A program made the position numbers and the translations under genes. Below are positions 8,481-16,988 of a stretch of DNA of 64,000 nucleotides, piece after piece. This stretch comes from Micromonospora coriariae (GTDB taxonomy: Bacteria > Actinomycetota > Actinomycetes > Mycobacteriales > Micromonosporaceae), in assembly GCF_900091455.1 (NCBI RefSeq), contig NZ_LT607412.1, positions 248,001-312,000 on the forward strand, given 5' to 3'. How positions within the stretch are numbered: position 1 is the first letter of the stretch; each line of letters starts with the position of its first letter. The notes under the pieces are model-generated. The model ran no database searches, had not been told where the DNA came from, and worked only from the letters and a program-made list of their open reading frames with translations.

Positions 8481-9218
8481 GTGAGCGGCCCCGAGATCGC
8501 GGTCGACCGGAGCAGCCCGGTCCCGCTCTACTTCCAGGTCGCCGAGCAGTTCGCCGCGGCGATCCAACGCGGCGACCTGGCGCCCGGTGACCGCCTGGAC
8601 AGCGAGTTGCGGCTGGCCGACCAGCTCGGGCTGTCCCGCCCCACCGTCCGCCATGCCATCCAGCATCTGGTCGACAAGGGACTGATCGTGCGCCGCCGCG
8701 GGGTCGGCACCCACGTGGTGCGGGGTGAGGTGCGGCGGTCGGTCGAGCTGACCAGCCTGCACGACGACCTGCTGCGCGCCGGCCAGCGACCGTCCACCTC
8801 GGTGTTGGAGTTGGCCACCGTGCCCTGCCCGCCGGAGGTCGCCGCCGCGCTCGGCGTGCCCGCCGACAGCGAGGTGCAGCACCTGCGCCGGCTGCGGTTC
8901 GCCGACGGCGAACCTCTCGCCGTGATGGAGAACTGGCTCCCGATCGACCGGGTGCGGCTCACCATCGACGCGCTGCAGGGCAACGGCCTGTACGGGATCT
9001 TGCGCGCGGGTGGCATCCGGATTCGCGGCGCCCAGCAGCGTATCGGCGCCCGGGCGGCGACCGGGGCCGAGGCGCAGATGCTCGGCGAGCGGCGCGGCGC
9101 GCCCATGCTCACCATGACCCGTACCGCATACGACGACCAGGGGCACTACGTCGAGCATGGTGCGCACATCTACCGCGCCACACGCTACTCCCTTGAGGTG
9201 ACCGTCGCCGAGCGGTGA
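8481..9218 (+). CDS. GntR-family (HutC/UTRA) transcriptional regulator
   Basis: Starting at the GTG at 8481 behind a strong ribosome site (GAGGAGG, about 8470-8475), the protein has 245 residues. The N-terminal winged helix includes PLYFQVAEQFAAAIQRGDL, PGDRLDSELRLADQLGLSRP and VRHAIQHLVDKGLIVRR. The C-terminal part is a UTRA-type ligand domain with LRRLRFADGEPLAVMENWLP and HGAHIYRATRYSLEV. It diverges from the iol remnants and precedes the ABC/mannosidase operon in the same direction, with a shared palindrome in both control regions. It probably began as the inositol regulator and may now serve the downstream operon (inference). Confidence 0.92.
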   Translation: MSGPEIAVDRSSPVPLYFQVAEQFAAAIQRGDLAPGDRLDSELRLADQLGLSRPTVRHAIQHLVDKGLIVRRRGVGTHVVRGEVRRSVELTSLHDDLLRAGQRPSTSVLELATVPCPPEVAAALGVPADSEVQHLRRLRFADGEPLAVMENWLPIDRVRLTIDALQGNGLYGILRAGGIRIRGAQQRIGARAATGAEAQMLGERRGAPMLTMTRTAYDDQGHYVEHGAHIYRATRYSLEVTVAER

Positions 9219-9268
9219 CGGTGGATGTTTCCGGCTCATTTCAGTGACAGGTATTTACGTCGTCAGGC

Positions 9269-9278
9269 TGTCATGACA
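9269..9278. promoter_or_regulatory. Palindrome TGTCATGACA before the sugar operon
   Basis: This is an identical copy of the palindrome at 8392-8401, about 95 bp before the binding-protein ATG. A related TGACAGG half-site lies about 25 bp upstream, and a similar CTGACAGG occurs in the iol/gntR gap at about 8353. The position suits a repressor site of the GntR protein. Confidence 0.5.
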
Positions 9279-9372
9279 TTGTGGCCGCAAGCACCGCCAG
9301 CGGCGGACCTGCGGCCGGTGGGGCGACCCCGCGAGTCTCTTCGAAGTTCCTCCTTGCGAAGGGAAAAAGCCC

Positions 9373-10770
9373 ATGTCAGCCAAGCCGAGATGCGCCGTCG
9401 GCGTGCTCGCCGCGTTCACCGCCGTCGCCCTCGCCGCCACGGCCTGCGGCGGCTCGGACGAGCCCGCCGGTAAGGACGCCAAGAACATCACCCTGACCAT
9501 CTCCGCCAACTCCATCGTCGGCGGCAAGAGCTCCGCCGGCGCGGAGTGGATCGAGAATTGGGTCATCCCCAAGTTCGTCGAGGCGCAGAAGGCCAAGGGT
9601 GTCACCGCCAAGGTGACGTTCGTGCCCAGCGGCGTCGAAGACGAGCAGTACAAGACCAAGCTGGCCCTGGACCTGCGCTCCAAGGGGGGCGCCGACGTGA
9701 TCGCCGTGGACGGCATCTGGGTCGGCGAGTTCGTCCAGGCCGGCTACCTCAAACCGCTGTCCGAGGTGGCCGGGGACCAGGTCGACTCCTGGGAGGGCTG
9801 GTCCCAGATCCCGGAGACCGTGCAGGGCCTCGGCTCGTTTGAGAACAAGCGCTACGCCATCCCGCTCGGCACCGACGGCCGGGTCCTCTACTACAACAAG
9901 AAGCTCTTCGCCCGGGCCGGTCTGCCCGCCGACTGGCAGCCCAAGAGCTGGCAGGAGATCCTCGACGCCGGCGCCAAGCTCAAGGCGCTGCCCGGGGTGA
10001 CCCCGATCCAGATCAACGCCGGCACCGCGATGGGCGAGGCCACCTCCATGCAGGGCGCGCTGCCGCTCCTGGTCGGCGCGGGCGGCGAGATCTACAAGGA
10101 CGGCAAGTGGGCCGGGGCCAGCCAGCCGGTCAAGGACATGCTCGACTTCTACACCAAGGTCTACGGTGGCGGTCTGGGCGACCCGAAGCTCCAGCAGGAG
10201 GCCAAGGGGCGCGACAAGTCGTTCGCCGAGTTCGCCGCCGGCAAGATCGGCATCCTCGCCGAGGGCGACTACTTCTGGCGCAGCGTCATCAACCCGACCA
10301 CCGGCATCGCCAAGATGGCCGACCGGGACACCGCCGTCGGCTACGCGATGATCCCCGCCAAGCAGCCCGGCGCCGGCATCCGCGGCCAGGACTTCGTCAG
10401 CATGTCCGGTGGCGGTGTGCGGGCGCTCAACCCCAACTCGAAGTTCCCCTCGCAGGCGTGGGAGCTGCTGTCGTTCATGCACTCCGCGGAGGCGGTCAAG
10501 GCCGAACTCGCCGGCGAGGCGCGCATCACCGCGCGGCAGGACGTCAACAAGGAGGTCCTCGCGGGCGACCCGATGCTGAGCTTCATCACCGAGAAAGGGC
10601 TGCCGGTGACCGCGTACCGGCCGCCGCTGGCGGTCTACCCGCAGGTGTCGGTGGCGTTGCAGGAGGCCACCGCCGAGGTGACCGCGGGCAAGAGCGTGGA
10701 CGAGGCGGCCGCGGCGTACCAGAAGAAGGTCGAAGGGATCGTCGGTGGTGCGGGTAACGTCACCTCCTGA
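9373..10770 (+). CDS. ABC transporter sugar-binding lipoprotein (second system)
   Basis: This 465-aa solute-binding protein begins with a signal peptide and a lipobox ending LAATACGG. Further features are FVPSGVEDEQYKTKLALDL, DVIAVDGIWVGEFVQAGYLKPL, YYNKKLFARAGLPADW and a C-terminal YRPPLAVYPQVSVALQEATA. It should capture a carbohydrate outside the cell. It is the first gene of an eight-gene operon reaching 19735. A weak ribosome site (GAAGGGAA) precedes the ATG. The GH38 and Gfo/Idh genes in the same operon suggest that the ligand is an alpha-mannoside or an oxidised derivative (inference). Confidence 0.93.
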   Translation: MSAKPRCAVGVLAAFTAVALAATACGGSDEPAGKDAKNITLTISANSIVGGKSSAGAEWIENWVIPKFVEAQKAKGVTAKVTFVPSGVEDEQYKTKLALDLRSKGGADVIAVDGIWVGEFVQAGYLKPLSEVAGDQVDSWEGWSQIPETVQGLGSFENKRYAIPLGTDGRVLYYNKKLFARAGLPADWQPKSWQEILDAGAKLKALPGVTPIQINAGTAMGEATSMQGALPLLVGAGGEIYKDGKWAGASQPVKDMLDFYTKVYGGGLGDPKLQQEAKGRDKSFAEFAAGKIGILAEGDYFWRSVINPTTGIAKMADRDTAVGYAMIPAKQPGAGIRGQDFVSMSGGGVRALNPNSKFPSQAWELLSFMHSAEAVKAELAGEARITARQDVNKEVLAGDPMLSFITEKGLPVTAYRPPLAVYPQVSVALQEATAEVTAGKSVDEAAAAYQKKVEGIVGGAGNVTS

Positions 10771-11692
10771 CGAGGTGGTCGAGGGAGCGCGCCCGGTCAC
10801 GGGCGCCTCCCCAGCCCCCGACGCCGCCGGGCTCGGCCGGGCCCGCGCCACCGGATTCCTCGTCCCGGCCATGGTGCTCATCCTGGTCTTCCTGGTGGTG
10901 CCGGCGGTCTGGACGATCTATCTGGGCGTGACCAACTACCGGTTGACCGGCCTGGCCGCCGCCCATCCCGAGGTCGTCGGCCTGGACAACTACACCCAGG
11001 CGCTCGGCGACGAGCGGTTCCGCACCTCCCTGCTGTTGACGCTGCAGTTCGTCCTCGGCTCGGCGGTCATCGGCCAGGCCGGGCTCGGCTTCGCCATCGC
11101 GTTCGCGCTGCGCGACCGCCGCGGCCCGCTGCGCCGGGTGGTCGAGGGGTTCGTCCTGCTCTCCTGGATCCTGCCCAGCTCGGTGGTCGCCTTCCTGTGG
11201 ATCGCCCTGCTTGACCGGGACGCCGGCACGCTCAACGCGCTGCTCGGCATTCCCGGGACGGCGTGGCTGCTGGACCACCCGATGCTGTCGATCATCATCT
11301 TCAACACCTGGCGCGGCACCGCGTTCTCGATGATGCTCTACGCCGCCGCATTGGAGAACGTCCCCCGCTCGCACCTGGAGACCGCCCGGCTGGCCGGCGC
11401 GTCGACCGGGCAGCAGCTGCGCGACGTGGTGTTCCCCCGCATCCGCGGGCACGTGCTGACCAACCTGCTGCTGATCAGCCTCTGGACGTTCAACGACTTC
11501 GCGCCGTTCCTGATCACCGCCGGTGGCCCCGAGCAACGTTCGGAGATTCTGCCGGTCTACGTCTACAAGGTGGCGCTTTCCGGTGGCGAGCTCGGTTTCG
11601 GCGCCGCGATCTCGTTCATCATGCTGCTGCTCAACCTGCTCATCGCGCTGGTCTACCTGCGCATGCTGGGGCGGCGGAAGGAGGCGGCGTGA
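10745..11692 (+). CDS. Sugar ABC transporter permease 1
   Basis: This 315-aa membrane protein has its first helix at TGFLVPAMVLILVFLVVPAVW and the EAA loop variant ETARLAGASTGQQLRDVVFP. The start at GTG 10745 (or 10748) overlaps the binding-protein gene by about 26 bp. Its TGA overlaps the GTG of the next permease. It forms half of the channel of the second importer. Confidence 0.93.
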   Translation: MVRVTSPPDEVVEGARPVTGASPAPDAAGLGRARATGFLVPAMVLILVFLVVPAVWTIYLGVTNYRLTGLAAAHPEVVGLDNYTQALGDERFRTSLLLTLQFVLGSAVIGQAGLGFAIAFALRDRRGPLRRVVEGFVLLSWILPSSVVAFLWIALLDRDAGTLNALLGIPGTAWLLDHPMLSIIIFNTWRGTAFSMMLYAAALENVPRSHLETARLAGASTGQQLRDVVFPRIRGHVLTNLLLISLWTFNDFAPFLITAGGPEQRSEILPVYVYKVALSGGELGFGAAISFIMLLLNLLIALVYLRMLGRRKEAA

Positions 11693-12567
11693 CCACCACG
11701 ACGGCGCACTCGCCCACCACCGAGCCGACGGGCGAGCGGCCCACCGTCGCCGTACGCCATCTGCTCGCCCAGATCGGCCGCTACACGTTCCTCTGCGCCG
11801 TGCTGGGTTTCTTCGCGCTGCCGCTGCTGTGGCTGGCCACCGCCCCGTTCGACGACACCCCGACCGTCACCGCCTCGCTGCCACGGTTCACCCTGGACAA
11901 CTTCCGCGCCCTGCTCGACAACCCGTACGCGCTGAGCTCGCTGCTCAACTCGATCTACCTGGCCGCCGGCACTGCGGCGCTGGTGGTGACCTTCGCGGCG
12001 CTCGCTGCGTACGCGCTGAGCCGGGTCCGGGTGCCCGGCCGCGACGCGCTGCTCTACGGGCTGCTGCTGCTGTCGTCGATCGTCACCGGCACCGCCACCA
12101 TGGTGCCGCTGTTCGAGCTGGCCTTCCGGCTCAACCTGATCGACTCCCGGCTGGGCGTCATCCTGATCCTCAGCGGCGGGCTGCTGCCGGCGGCCATCTT
12201 CATCCTCAAGGACTTCATGGACTCCACCCCGACGTCCTACGAGGAGTCGGCGCGGGTGTTCGGCGCCAGTCCGTTGCAGATCATGTGGCACATCGTGGTG
12301 CCGCTGGTCCGCCCCGGCCTGGCCACCGTCGGGGTGTGGGCGGTGGCCAACGTCTGGGGCAACTTCCTGGTGCCGTTCCTGCTGCTGCGCGGCCCGGACA
12401 AGGCACCCGCAGCGGTGATCATGTACACCCTCTACACCGAAGGCGGGCAGGCCGACCTGCGGCTGCTCTCCACCTTCTCGCTGCTCTACTCGCTGCCGGT
12501 GGCGCTCATGTTCGTCTTCGTCAGCAGCCGGTACGGGTTCCGCTTCCACGGAGGGATCAAGCGCTGA
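11689..12567 (+). CDS. Sugar ABC transporter permease 2
   Basis: The GTG at 11689 overlaps the stop of permease 1 (GTGA), giving 292 residues. Visible features are a first helix near YTFLCAVLGFFALPLLW and the EAA loop EESARVFGASPLQIMWHIVVP. It is the MalG-type partner of the preceding permease. Its stop overlaps the ATPase start (TGATG). Confidence 0.93.
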   Translation: MTTTTAHSPTTEPTGERPTVAVRHLLAQIGRYTFLCAVLGFFALPLLWLATAPFDDTPTVTASLPRFTLDNFRALLDNPYALSSLLNSIYLAAGTAALVVTFAALAAYALSRVRVPGRDALLYGLLLLSSIVTGTATMVPLFELAFRLNLIDSRLGVILILSGGLLPAAIFILKDFMDSTPTSYEESARVFGASPLQIMWHIVVPLVRPGLATVGVWAVANVWGNFLVPFLLLRGPDKAPAAVIMYTLYTEGGQADLRLLSTFSLLYSLPVALMFVFVSSRYGFRFHGGIKR

Positions 12568-13730
12568 TGTCCGCCATCACCATGCGCGAGCTGACCAAGG
12601 TCTACCCCGGCGGGGTACGCGCCCTGGACGCCCTCGACCTGGAGATCGCCGACGGCGAGTTCTTCGCCCTGCTCGGCCCGTCCGGCTGCGGCAAGACCAC
12701 GCTGCTGCGCACCATCGCCGGGCTGGAGGTCGCCTCCGGCGGCAGCGTGCGGATCGGCGGGCGCGATGTGACCGGCCTGCCGCCGGGCAAGCGGGACGTG
12801 GCCATGGTCTTCCAGGACTACGCCCTCTTTCCGCACATGACCGTGCGGGACAACATCGCCTACCCGCTGCGGATCAAGAAGGTCGACCGGCGTAGCCGGG
12901 GCAGCAAGGCCGCCGACACCGCCGACGAACTCGGCCTGTCCGGGCTGCTGGAACGCCGTCCGGGGCAGCTCTCCGGCGGTCAGCAGCAACGCGTCGCCCT
13001 GGCCCGGGCGATGGCCTGCCACCCGCAGGTGTTCCTACTCGACGAGCCGCTGTCCAACCTCGACGCCCGGCTGCGGCTGGAGGCCCGGACCTTCCTCAAG
13101 CGCCTCCAGCGGGAGCTCGGCGTCACCACCGTCTTCGTGACCCACGACCAGGCCGAGGCGCTCGCCCTGGCCGACCGGATCGCCGTGATGGAGGGCGGCC
13201 GGATCCGCCAGGTCGGCACCCCCACCGAGGTGTTCCGCCGCCCCGCCAACACCTTCGTCGCCGGCTTCATCGGCTCGACCCCGATGAACCTGATCGACGC
13301 GCGGGTGCACGGCGACGAGCTGGCCGTGGCCCGGGCGCGGCTGCCGCTGCCCGACGACGCCCGCGGCCAGGTCACCGACGGCGAGCGGCTGGTCTACGGA
13401 ATCCGCCCCGAATACCTCGACTACTCCCCCACCGCCGTCCCGGGCGCGCTGACCGGCGACGTGGTCGTCGTGGAGAACCTGGGGAGCGTCTCCCTGGTCT
13501 CCCTGGACGTCCCCACCGACGCGGCCGACGCGGGCGAGGAGGCCGGCGGCGCGGGCCGGAGCAGCGTGCAGGTCGTGGTGTCCGAGGGCGGCGAGCCCGA
13601 ACCGGGCGACACCGGCTGGGCGGTGCCCCGCCCGGGCCGGTCCCTGCTCTACCGCGGCGGGAACCTGGTGACCGCCACCGCCACGGTCGGCGTGCCGGCT
13701 CCCCGCGCCGACGCGGCCGTCCGGAGCTAA
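12567..13730 (+). CDS. Sugar ABC transporter ATPase (MalK/UgpC type)
   Basis: This 387-aa protein has Walker A GPSGCGKT (residues 37-44), a Q-loop FQDYALFPHMT, the signature LSGGQQQR, Walker B VFLLDEPLSNLD and the switch THDQAEAL. A C-terminal TOBE-like domain carries YGIRPEYLDY. It powers the importer encoded just upstream. It is also the only carbohydrate importer ATPase in the window, so it might energise the ATPase-less importer at 2.9-6.0 kb (inference). The last 60 residues are acidic and Gly/Ala-rich. Confidence 0.94.
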   Translation: MSAITMRELTKVYPGGVRALDALDLEIADGEFFALLGPSGCGKTTLLRTIAGLEVASGGSVRIGGRDVTGLPPGKRDVAMVFQDYALFPHMTVRDNIAYPLRIKKVDRRSRGSKAADTADELGLSGLLERRPGQLSGGQQQRVALARAMACHPQVFLLDEPLSNLDARLRLEARTFLKRLQRELGVTTVFVTHDQAEALALADRIAVMEGGRIRQVGTPTEVFRRPANTFVAGFIGSTPMNLIDARVHGDELAVARARLPLPDDARGQVTDGERLVYGIRPEYLDYSPTAVPGALTGDVVVVENLGSVSLVSLDVPTDAADAGEEAGGAGRSSVQVVVSEGGEPEPGDTGWAVPRPGRSLLYRGGNLVTATATVGVPAPRADAAVRS

Positions 13731-13732
13731 CG

Positions 13733-14941
13733 ATGGTCGTGCACCGCGGCAGGTGGACCCTGCAGGACCGGGCCGACGCCGTGCTGCGCGCCCTGCCAGT
13801 CACCGTCGCACCAGGCACTGCCACGCTCACCGTCCGGCTGGACTATTCCCGCGAGGCCGGGGTGCTCGACCTGGGCTGCATCGGGCCGGACGGCTTCCGC
13901 GGCTGGTCGGGCGGCGCCCGCGACGGCTACACCGTCGCCGCCGCCTGGGCCACCCCCGGCTACCTGCCGGGCGAGCTGGAACCCGGCGAGTGGCAGGTGC
14001 TGCTGCGGTTGCACCGCATCCCACCCGACGGGCTGGTCTACGAGGTCACCGCCACCACCAGCACCACACCGCCGCCCTTACCACCCGCACCGGCGGCGCC
14101 ACCCCGCCCCGACCGCCCGCCCCGCCGCGACCTGCCCGCCGTCGACGGCCGGCGCTGGCTCGCCGGTGACCTGCACGCGCACACCGTGCACAGCGACGGC
14201 GCCCAGACCATCGACGAGCTGGCCGCGCTCGCCGCCGCCCGTGGCCTGGACTTCCTCGCCGTCACCGACCACAACACCGTCAGCCACCACCCGTGGCTGC
14301 CGGCCGCCTCGGCCCGCTACGGCATCACCCTGCTGCCCGGCCAGGAGGTAACCACCGATCGGGGGCACGCCAACGTGTTCGGGCCGGTGGGCTGGATCGA
14401 CTTCCGCCGCCCGCCGGACGAGTGGCTCGCCGCCGCCCGGCGCGCCGGCGGGCTGATGTCGGTCAACCACCCCCTCGGCGGCGACTGCGCCTGGCGTCAA
14501 CCGCTGGCCGACCGTACCCCGCTGGTCGAGGTGTGGCACTCCGGCTGGTGGGACCGCACCTGGGGCGCCCCGCTGGCCTGGGCGCGGGCGTGGCGGTCGG
14601 ACGTCGTGGCGGTGGGCGGAAGCGACTTCCACCGCCCCGGCGACGACGCTCCGCCCGGCTCCCCCACCACCTGGGTGCTCGCCGAGGGCGACGCCGCACT
14701 CGGCGACGCCGTGCTGGACGCGCTGCGCGGCGGCCGTACCGCCGTCTCCGCCGACCCCGACGGGCCGCTGCTGCTGCGGCTCGGCGACGAGCTGCTGGCG
14801 CTCGACGCCGACGGCGCGCTACTGGCCTACCCGGACGGCCGGCACCGGCTGGTCCGCGGCGACCGGTGCCTACTGCCGGCCGACGACGGCCTGCACGTCC
14901 TGGAGTCCCACCGCATGGAGGTGATCGCACTGTGCAGCTGA
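13733..14941 (+). CDS. PHP-domain metallohydrolase (CehA/McbA-like)
   Basis: This 402-aa protein has an N-terminal beta-rich region (residues about 1-105), a Pro-rich linker and a PHP metal-dependent hydrolase domain. The metal ligands lie in GDLHAHTVHSDG (about 144-155), VTDHNT, LPGQEV, VNHPLGGDC and GGSDFHRP. Family members hydrolyse phosphoesters or other esters. It starts 2 bp after the ATPase stop, without a gap, and overlaps the next gene by 10 bp. In this operon it may remove an ester or phosphate substituent from the imported saccharide (inference). No signal peptide is visible, so it should act in the cytoplasm. Confidence 0.85.
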   Translation: MVVHRGRWTLQDRADAVLRALPVTVAPGTATLTVRLDYSREAGVLDLGCIGPDGFRGWSGGARDGYTVAAAWATPGYLPGELEPGEWQVLLRLHRIPPDGLVYEVTATTSTTPPPLPPAPAAPPRPDRPPRRDLPAVDGRRWLAGDLHAHTVHSDGAQTIDELAALAAARGLDFLAVTDHNTVSHHPWLPAASARYGITLLPGQEVTTDRGHANVFGPVGWIDFRRPPDEWLAAARRAGGLMSVNHPLGGDCAWRQPLADRTPLVEVWHSGWWDRTWGAPLAWARAWRSDVVAVGGSDFHRPGDDAPPGSPTTWVLAEGDAALGDAVLDALRGGRTAVSADPDGPLLLRLGDELLALDADGALLAYPDGRHRLVRGDRCLLPADDGLHVLESHRMEVIALCS

Positions 14942-15843
14942 CCGGACGCATACGGGTGGCCGGCGCCCCCGTCAACTACGGCATCTACCAGCCCACCGGC
15001 GCGCCCGTCGGCCCCGACGACCTGCTCGCGGCGCTGGCCGACGACGGCTACACCGGGGTGGACTCCGGCCCGATCGGCTACCTCGGCACCGGCGAGACCC
15101 TCGCACGCCGGCTGGACGCGGCCGGCATCGCGCTCGCCGGCGGCTGGGTCGATCTGCGCTTCGCCGACCCGGCCGGATTCGCCGAGGACCTTGCTCAGCT
15201 CGATGCCGCGCTCGATGTGTTCACCGCCACGCCGGCCGACGACCCTCGGTTCGCACCCCGGCCGACGCTGGCCTGCCCCGGCAACCCAGCCCGGATGGCC
15301 CGCCCGGGCAGCCCGACCGACCTGGCGTTGGCGCTGCCCGCCGCGGCCTGGCCGGACTTCGCCGCCCGGGTGCAGCAGGCCGCCGACCGGTGCCGCGACC
15401 GCGGCCTGGAGCCGGTGTTCCACTACCACCTCGGCACCGACGTGGAGACCGAGGCGGAGGCCGACCGGCTGCTCGACCTCACCGACATCGCCATCTGCCT
15501 GGACACCGGGCACCTGGCACTGGCCGGCGGCGACCCGGTGGCTGCGGTCCGACGCTGGGCCGGGCGGATCGGCCAGGTACACCTGAAGGACGCCGACCTC
15601 GCCGCCCACGCCCGGGTCCGGGCGGCCGGCGGCGGACTGGCCGACGTGGTCGCCGTCGGCGGCTTCTGCGCCCTGGGCCGCGGCGACGTCGACCTCGCCG
15701 GGGTGCTCACGGGCCTGGGCGACGTCGGCTACACCGGCTGGCTGGTGATCGAGCAGGACAGCCCCGAGGACGGCCGAGACCTGGACCGGATCCGCGCCGA
15801 GCAGCACGCCAACCTCCGGTGGCTCGAGGAGGCGCTGCGATGA
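14932..15843 (+). CDS. Sugar phosphate isomerase/epimerase-like TIM barrel (IolE-like)
   Basis: The start chosen is GTG at 14932, overlapping the PHP gene, which gives 303 residues. It shows the AP-endonuclease-2 TIM-barrel pattern: GYTGVDSGPIGYLG early, FHYHLGTDVET, ICLDTGHLALAGGDP, GQVHLKDADL and GWLVIEQDSPEDG. The Asp/His/Glu in these strands form a divalent-metal site. Relatives include inosose dehydratase, sugar epimerases and recently recognised 3-keto-sugar lyases. Its position next to a Gfo/Idh dehydrogenase is typical of oxidise-then-eliminate or isomerise pathways. The exact substrate is unknown. Confidence 0.85.
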   Translation: MQLTGRIRVAGAPVNYGIYQPTGAPVGPDDLLAALADDGYTGVDSGPIGYLGTGETLARRLDAAGIALAGGWVDLRFADPAGFAEDLAQLDAALDVFTATPADDPRFAPRPTLACPGNPARMARPGSPTDLALALPAAAWPDFAARVQQAADRCRDRGLEPVFHYHLGTDVETEAEADRLLDLTDIAICLDTGHLALAGGDPVAAVRRWAGRIGQVHLKDADLAAHARVRAAGGGLADVVAVGGFCALGRGDVDLAGVLTGLGDVGYTGWLVIEQDSPEDGRDLDRIRAEQHANLRWLEEALR

Positions 15844-16988
15844 CCGAGCCGAACAAGCGGATCCGGATCGCGGTGGCCGGGCTGGGCATCATCGCCCGCA
15901 CCGTGCACCTGCCGCTACTGCAACGCCGTAGTGACCTGTTCGAGATCGTGGCGCTGGCCGACCTGTCCCCGTCGCGGGTGACCGAACTGGGCGAGCGGTA
16001 CGGCGTCGAGCCGGCCCGCCGCTACACCGACGCGGCCCGGATGGTGACCGACGGCGGTTGCGACGGGGTGCTGCTGGCCACCTCCGGCTCGCACGGCGAG
16101 CTGGCCGCGTCGGCGCTGCGCGCCGGACTGCCGGTGCTCTGCGAGAAGCCGCTGACCTACACGCTCGCCGAGACGGCCCGGCTGGCCGAGCTGGGCGCCG
16201 GCACCCCGGCGCTGATGGTGGGCTACATGAAGCAGTACGACCCGGCGGTGACCGAGGCCGCGCGACTACTGGCGGAACTCGGCGGCGCGGAGCGGGTGCA
16301 CGCGGTCGAGGTCACCGTGCTGCACGCCGGCGGCGACCGGCAGCTGCGCTTCGCGAACCTACCCCCGGCCACCGGCGACGTGCCGGCCGAGGAGGCCGCC
16401 CGTCTCTCCGCCGCCGATCGGGAACTGCTCGACGCCGCCGTCGGCGCCGACCCGGGCGCACGCACCCTCTACCAGATTCTGATCAACAGCGTCTCGCACG
16501 ACCTGTCCCTGCTGCGGCTGTTCACCGGCGCACCGACCACCGTCGAACACGTGGCCACCTGGCCGCTTACCCCCGACGGCCCGATCGAGCCGTCGGTGGA
16601 GATCAGCGGGCAGCTGCCCGGCGGCGCCCGCTACGGCATCCGGTGGCTCAACCTGCCGGACTCCCCCGCCTACCGAGAGACGGTCACGCTGCACCACGCG
16701 CGAGGCTCGCTGGAGCTGGTGTTCCCCTCGCCGTACCTGCTCAACGCGCCGACCACGCTGACCGTGGTGGACGAGCACGGCGGCGGCGAGCGGCGGGCCG
16801 CGTACCGGTCGGTGATCGAGGCGTTCGAGCAGGAGCTGGTCGCGTTCCACGCGATGGTCACCGCGGGCGCCGCGCCGCTGACCGGCATCGCCGAGGGCGC
16901 GGCCGACGTGCGGACCAGCCAGCAGGTGGTACGCCGCTACGGTGAGCTGACCGGGGCGGCGATCGGCGGAGAGGCGGCGAGCTCATGA
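15840..16988 (+). CDS. Gfo/Idh/MocA-family NAD(P)-dependent oxidoreductase
   Basis: This 382-aa protein begins at the ATG overlapping the previous stop (ATGA). It has a Rossmann start IRIAVAGLGIIARTVHLPLL, the family hallmark LCEKPLTYTLAETA and a catalytic-region ILINSVSHDLSLLRLF. The C-terminal alpha/beta domain ends with a helix preceding the GH38 gene. It should oxidise or reduce a sugar, cyclitol or glycoside hydroxyl with NAD(P). It overlaps the mannosidase gene by 4 bp, so the two are probably made together. Confidence 0.9.
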   Translation: MTEPNKRIRIAVAGLGIIARTVHLPLLQRRSDLFEIVALADLSPSRVTELGERYGVEPARRYTDAARMVTDGGCDGVLLATSGSHGELAASALRAGLPVLCEKPLTYTLAETARLAELGAGTPALMVGYMKQYDPAVTEAARLLAELGGAERVHAVEVTVLHAGGDRQLRFANLPPATGDVPAEEAARLSAADRELLDAAVGADPGARTLYQILINSVSHDLSLLRLFTGAPTTVEHVATWPLTPDGPIEPSVEISGQLPGGARYGIRWLNLPDSPAYRETVTLHHARGSLELVFPSPYLLNAPTTLTVVDEHGGGERRAAYRSVIEAFEQELVAFHAMVTAGAAPLTGIAEGAADVRTSQQVVRRYGELTGAAIGGEAASS

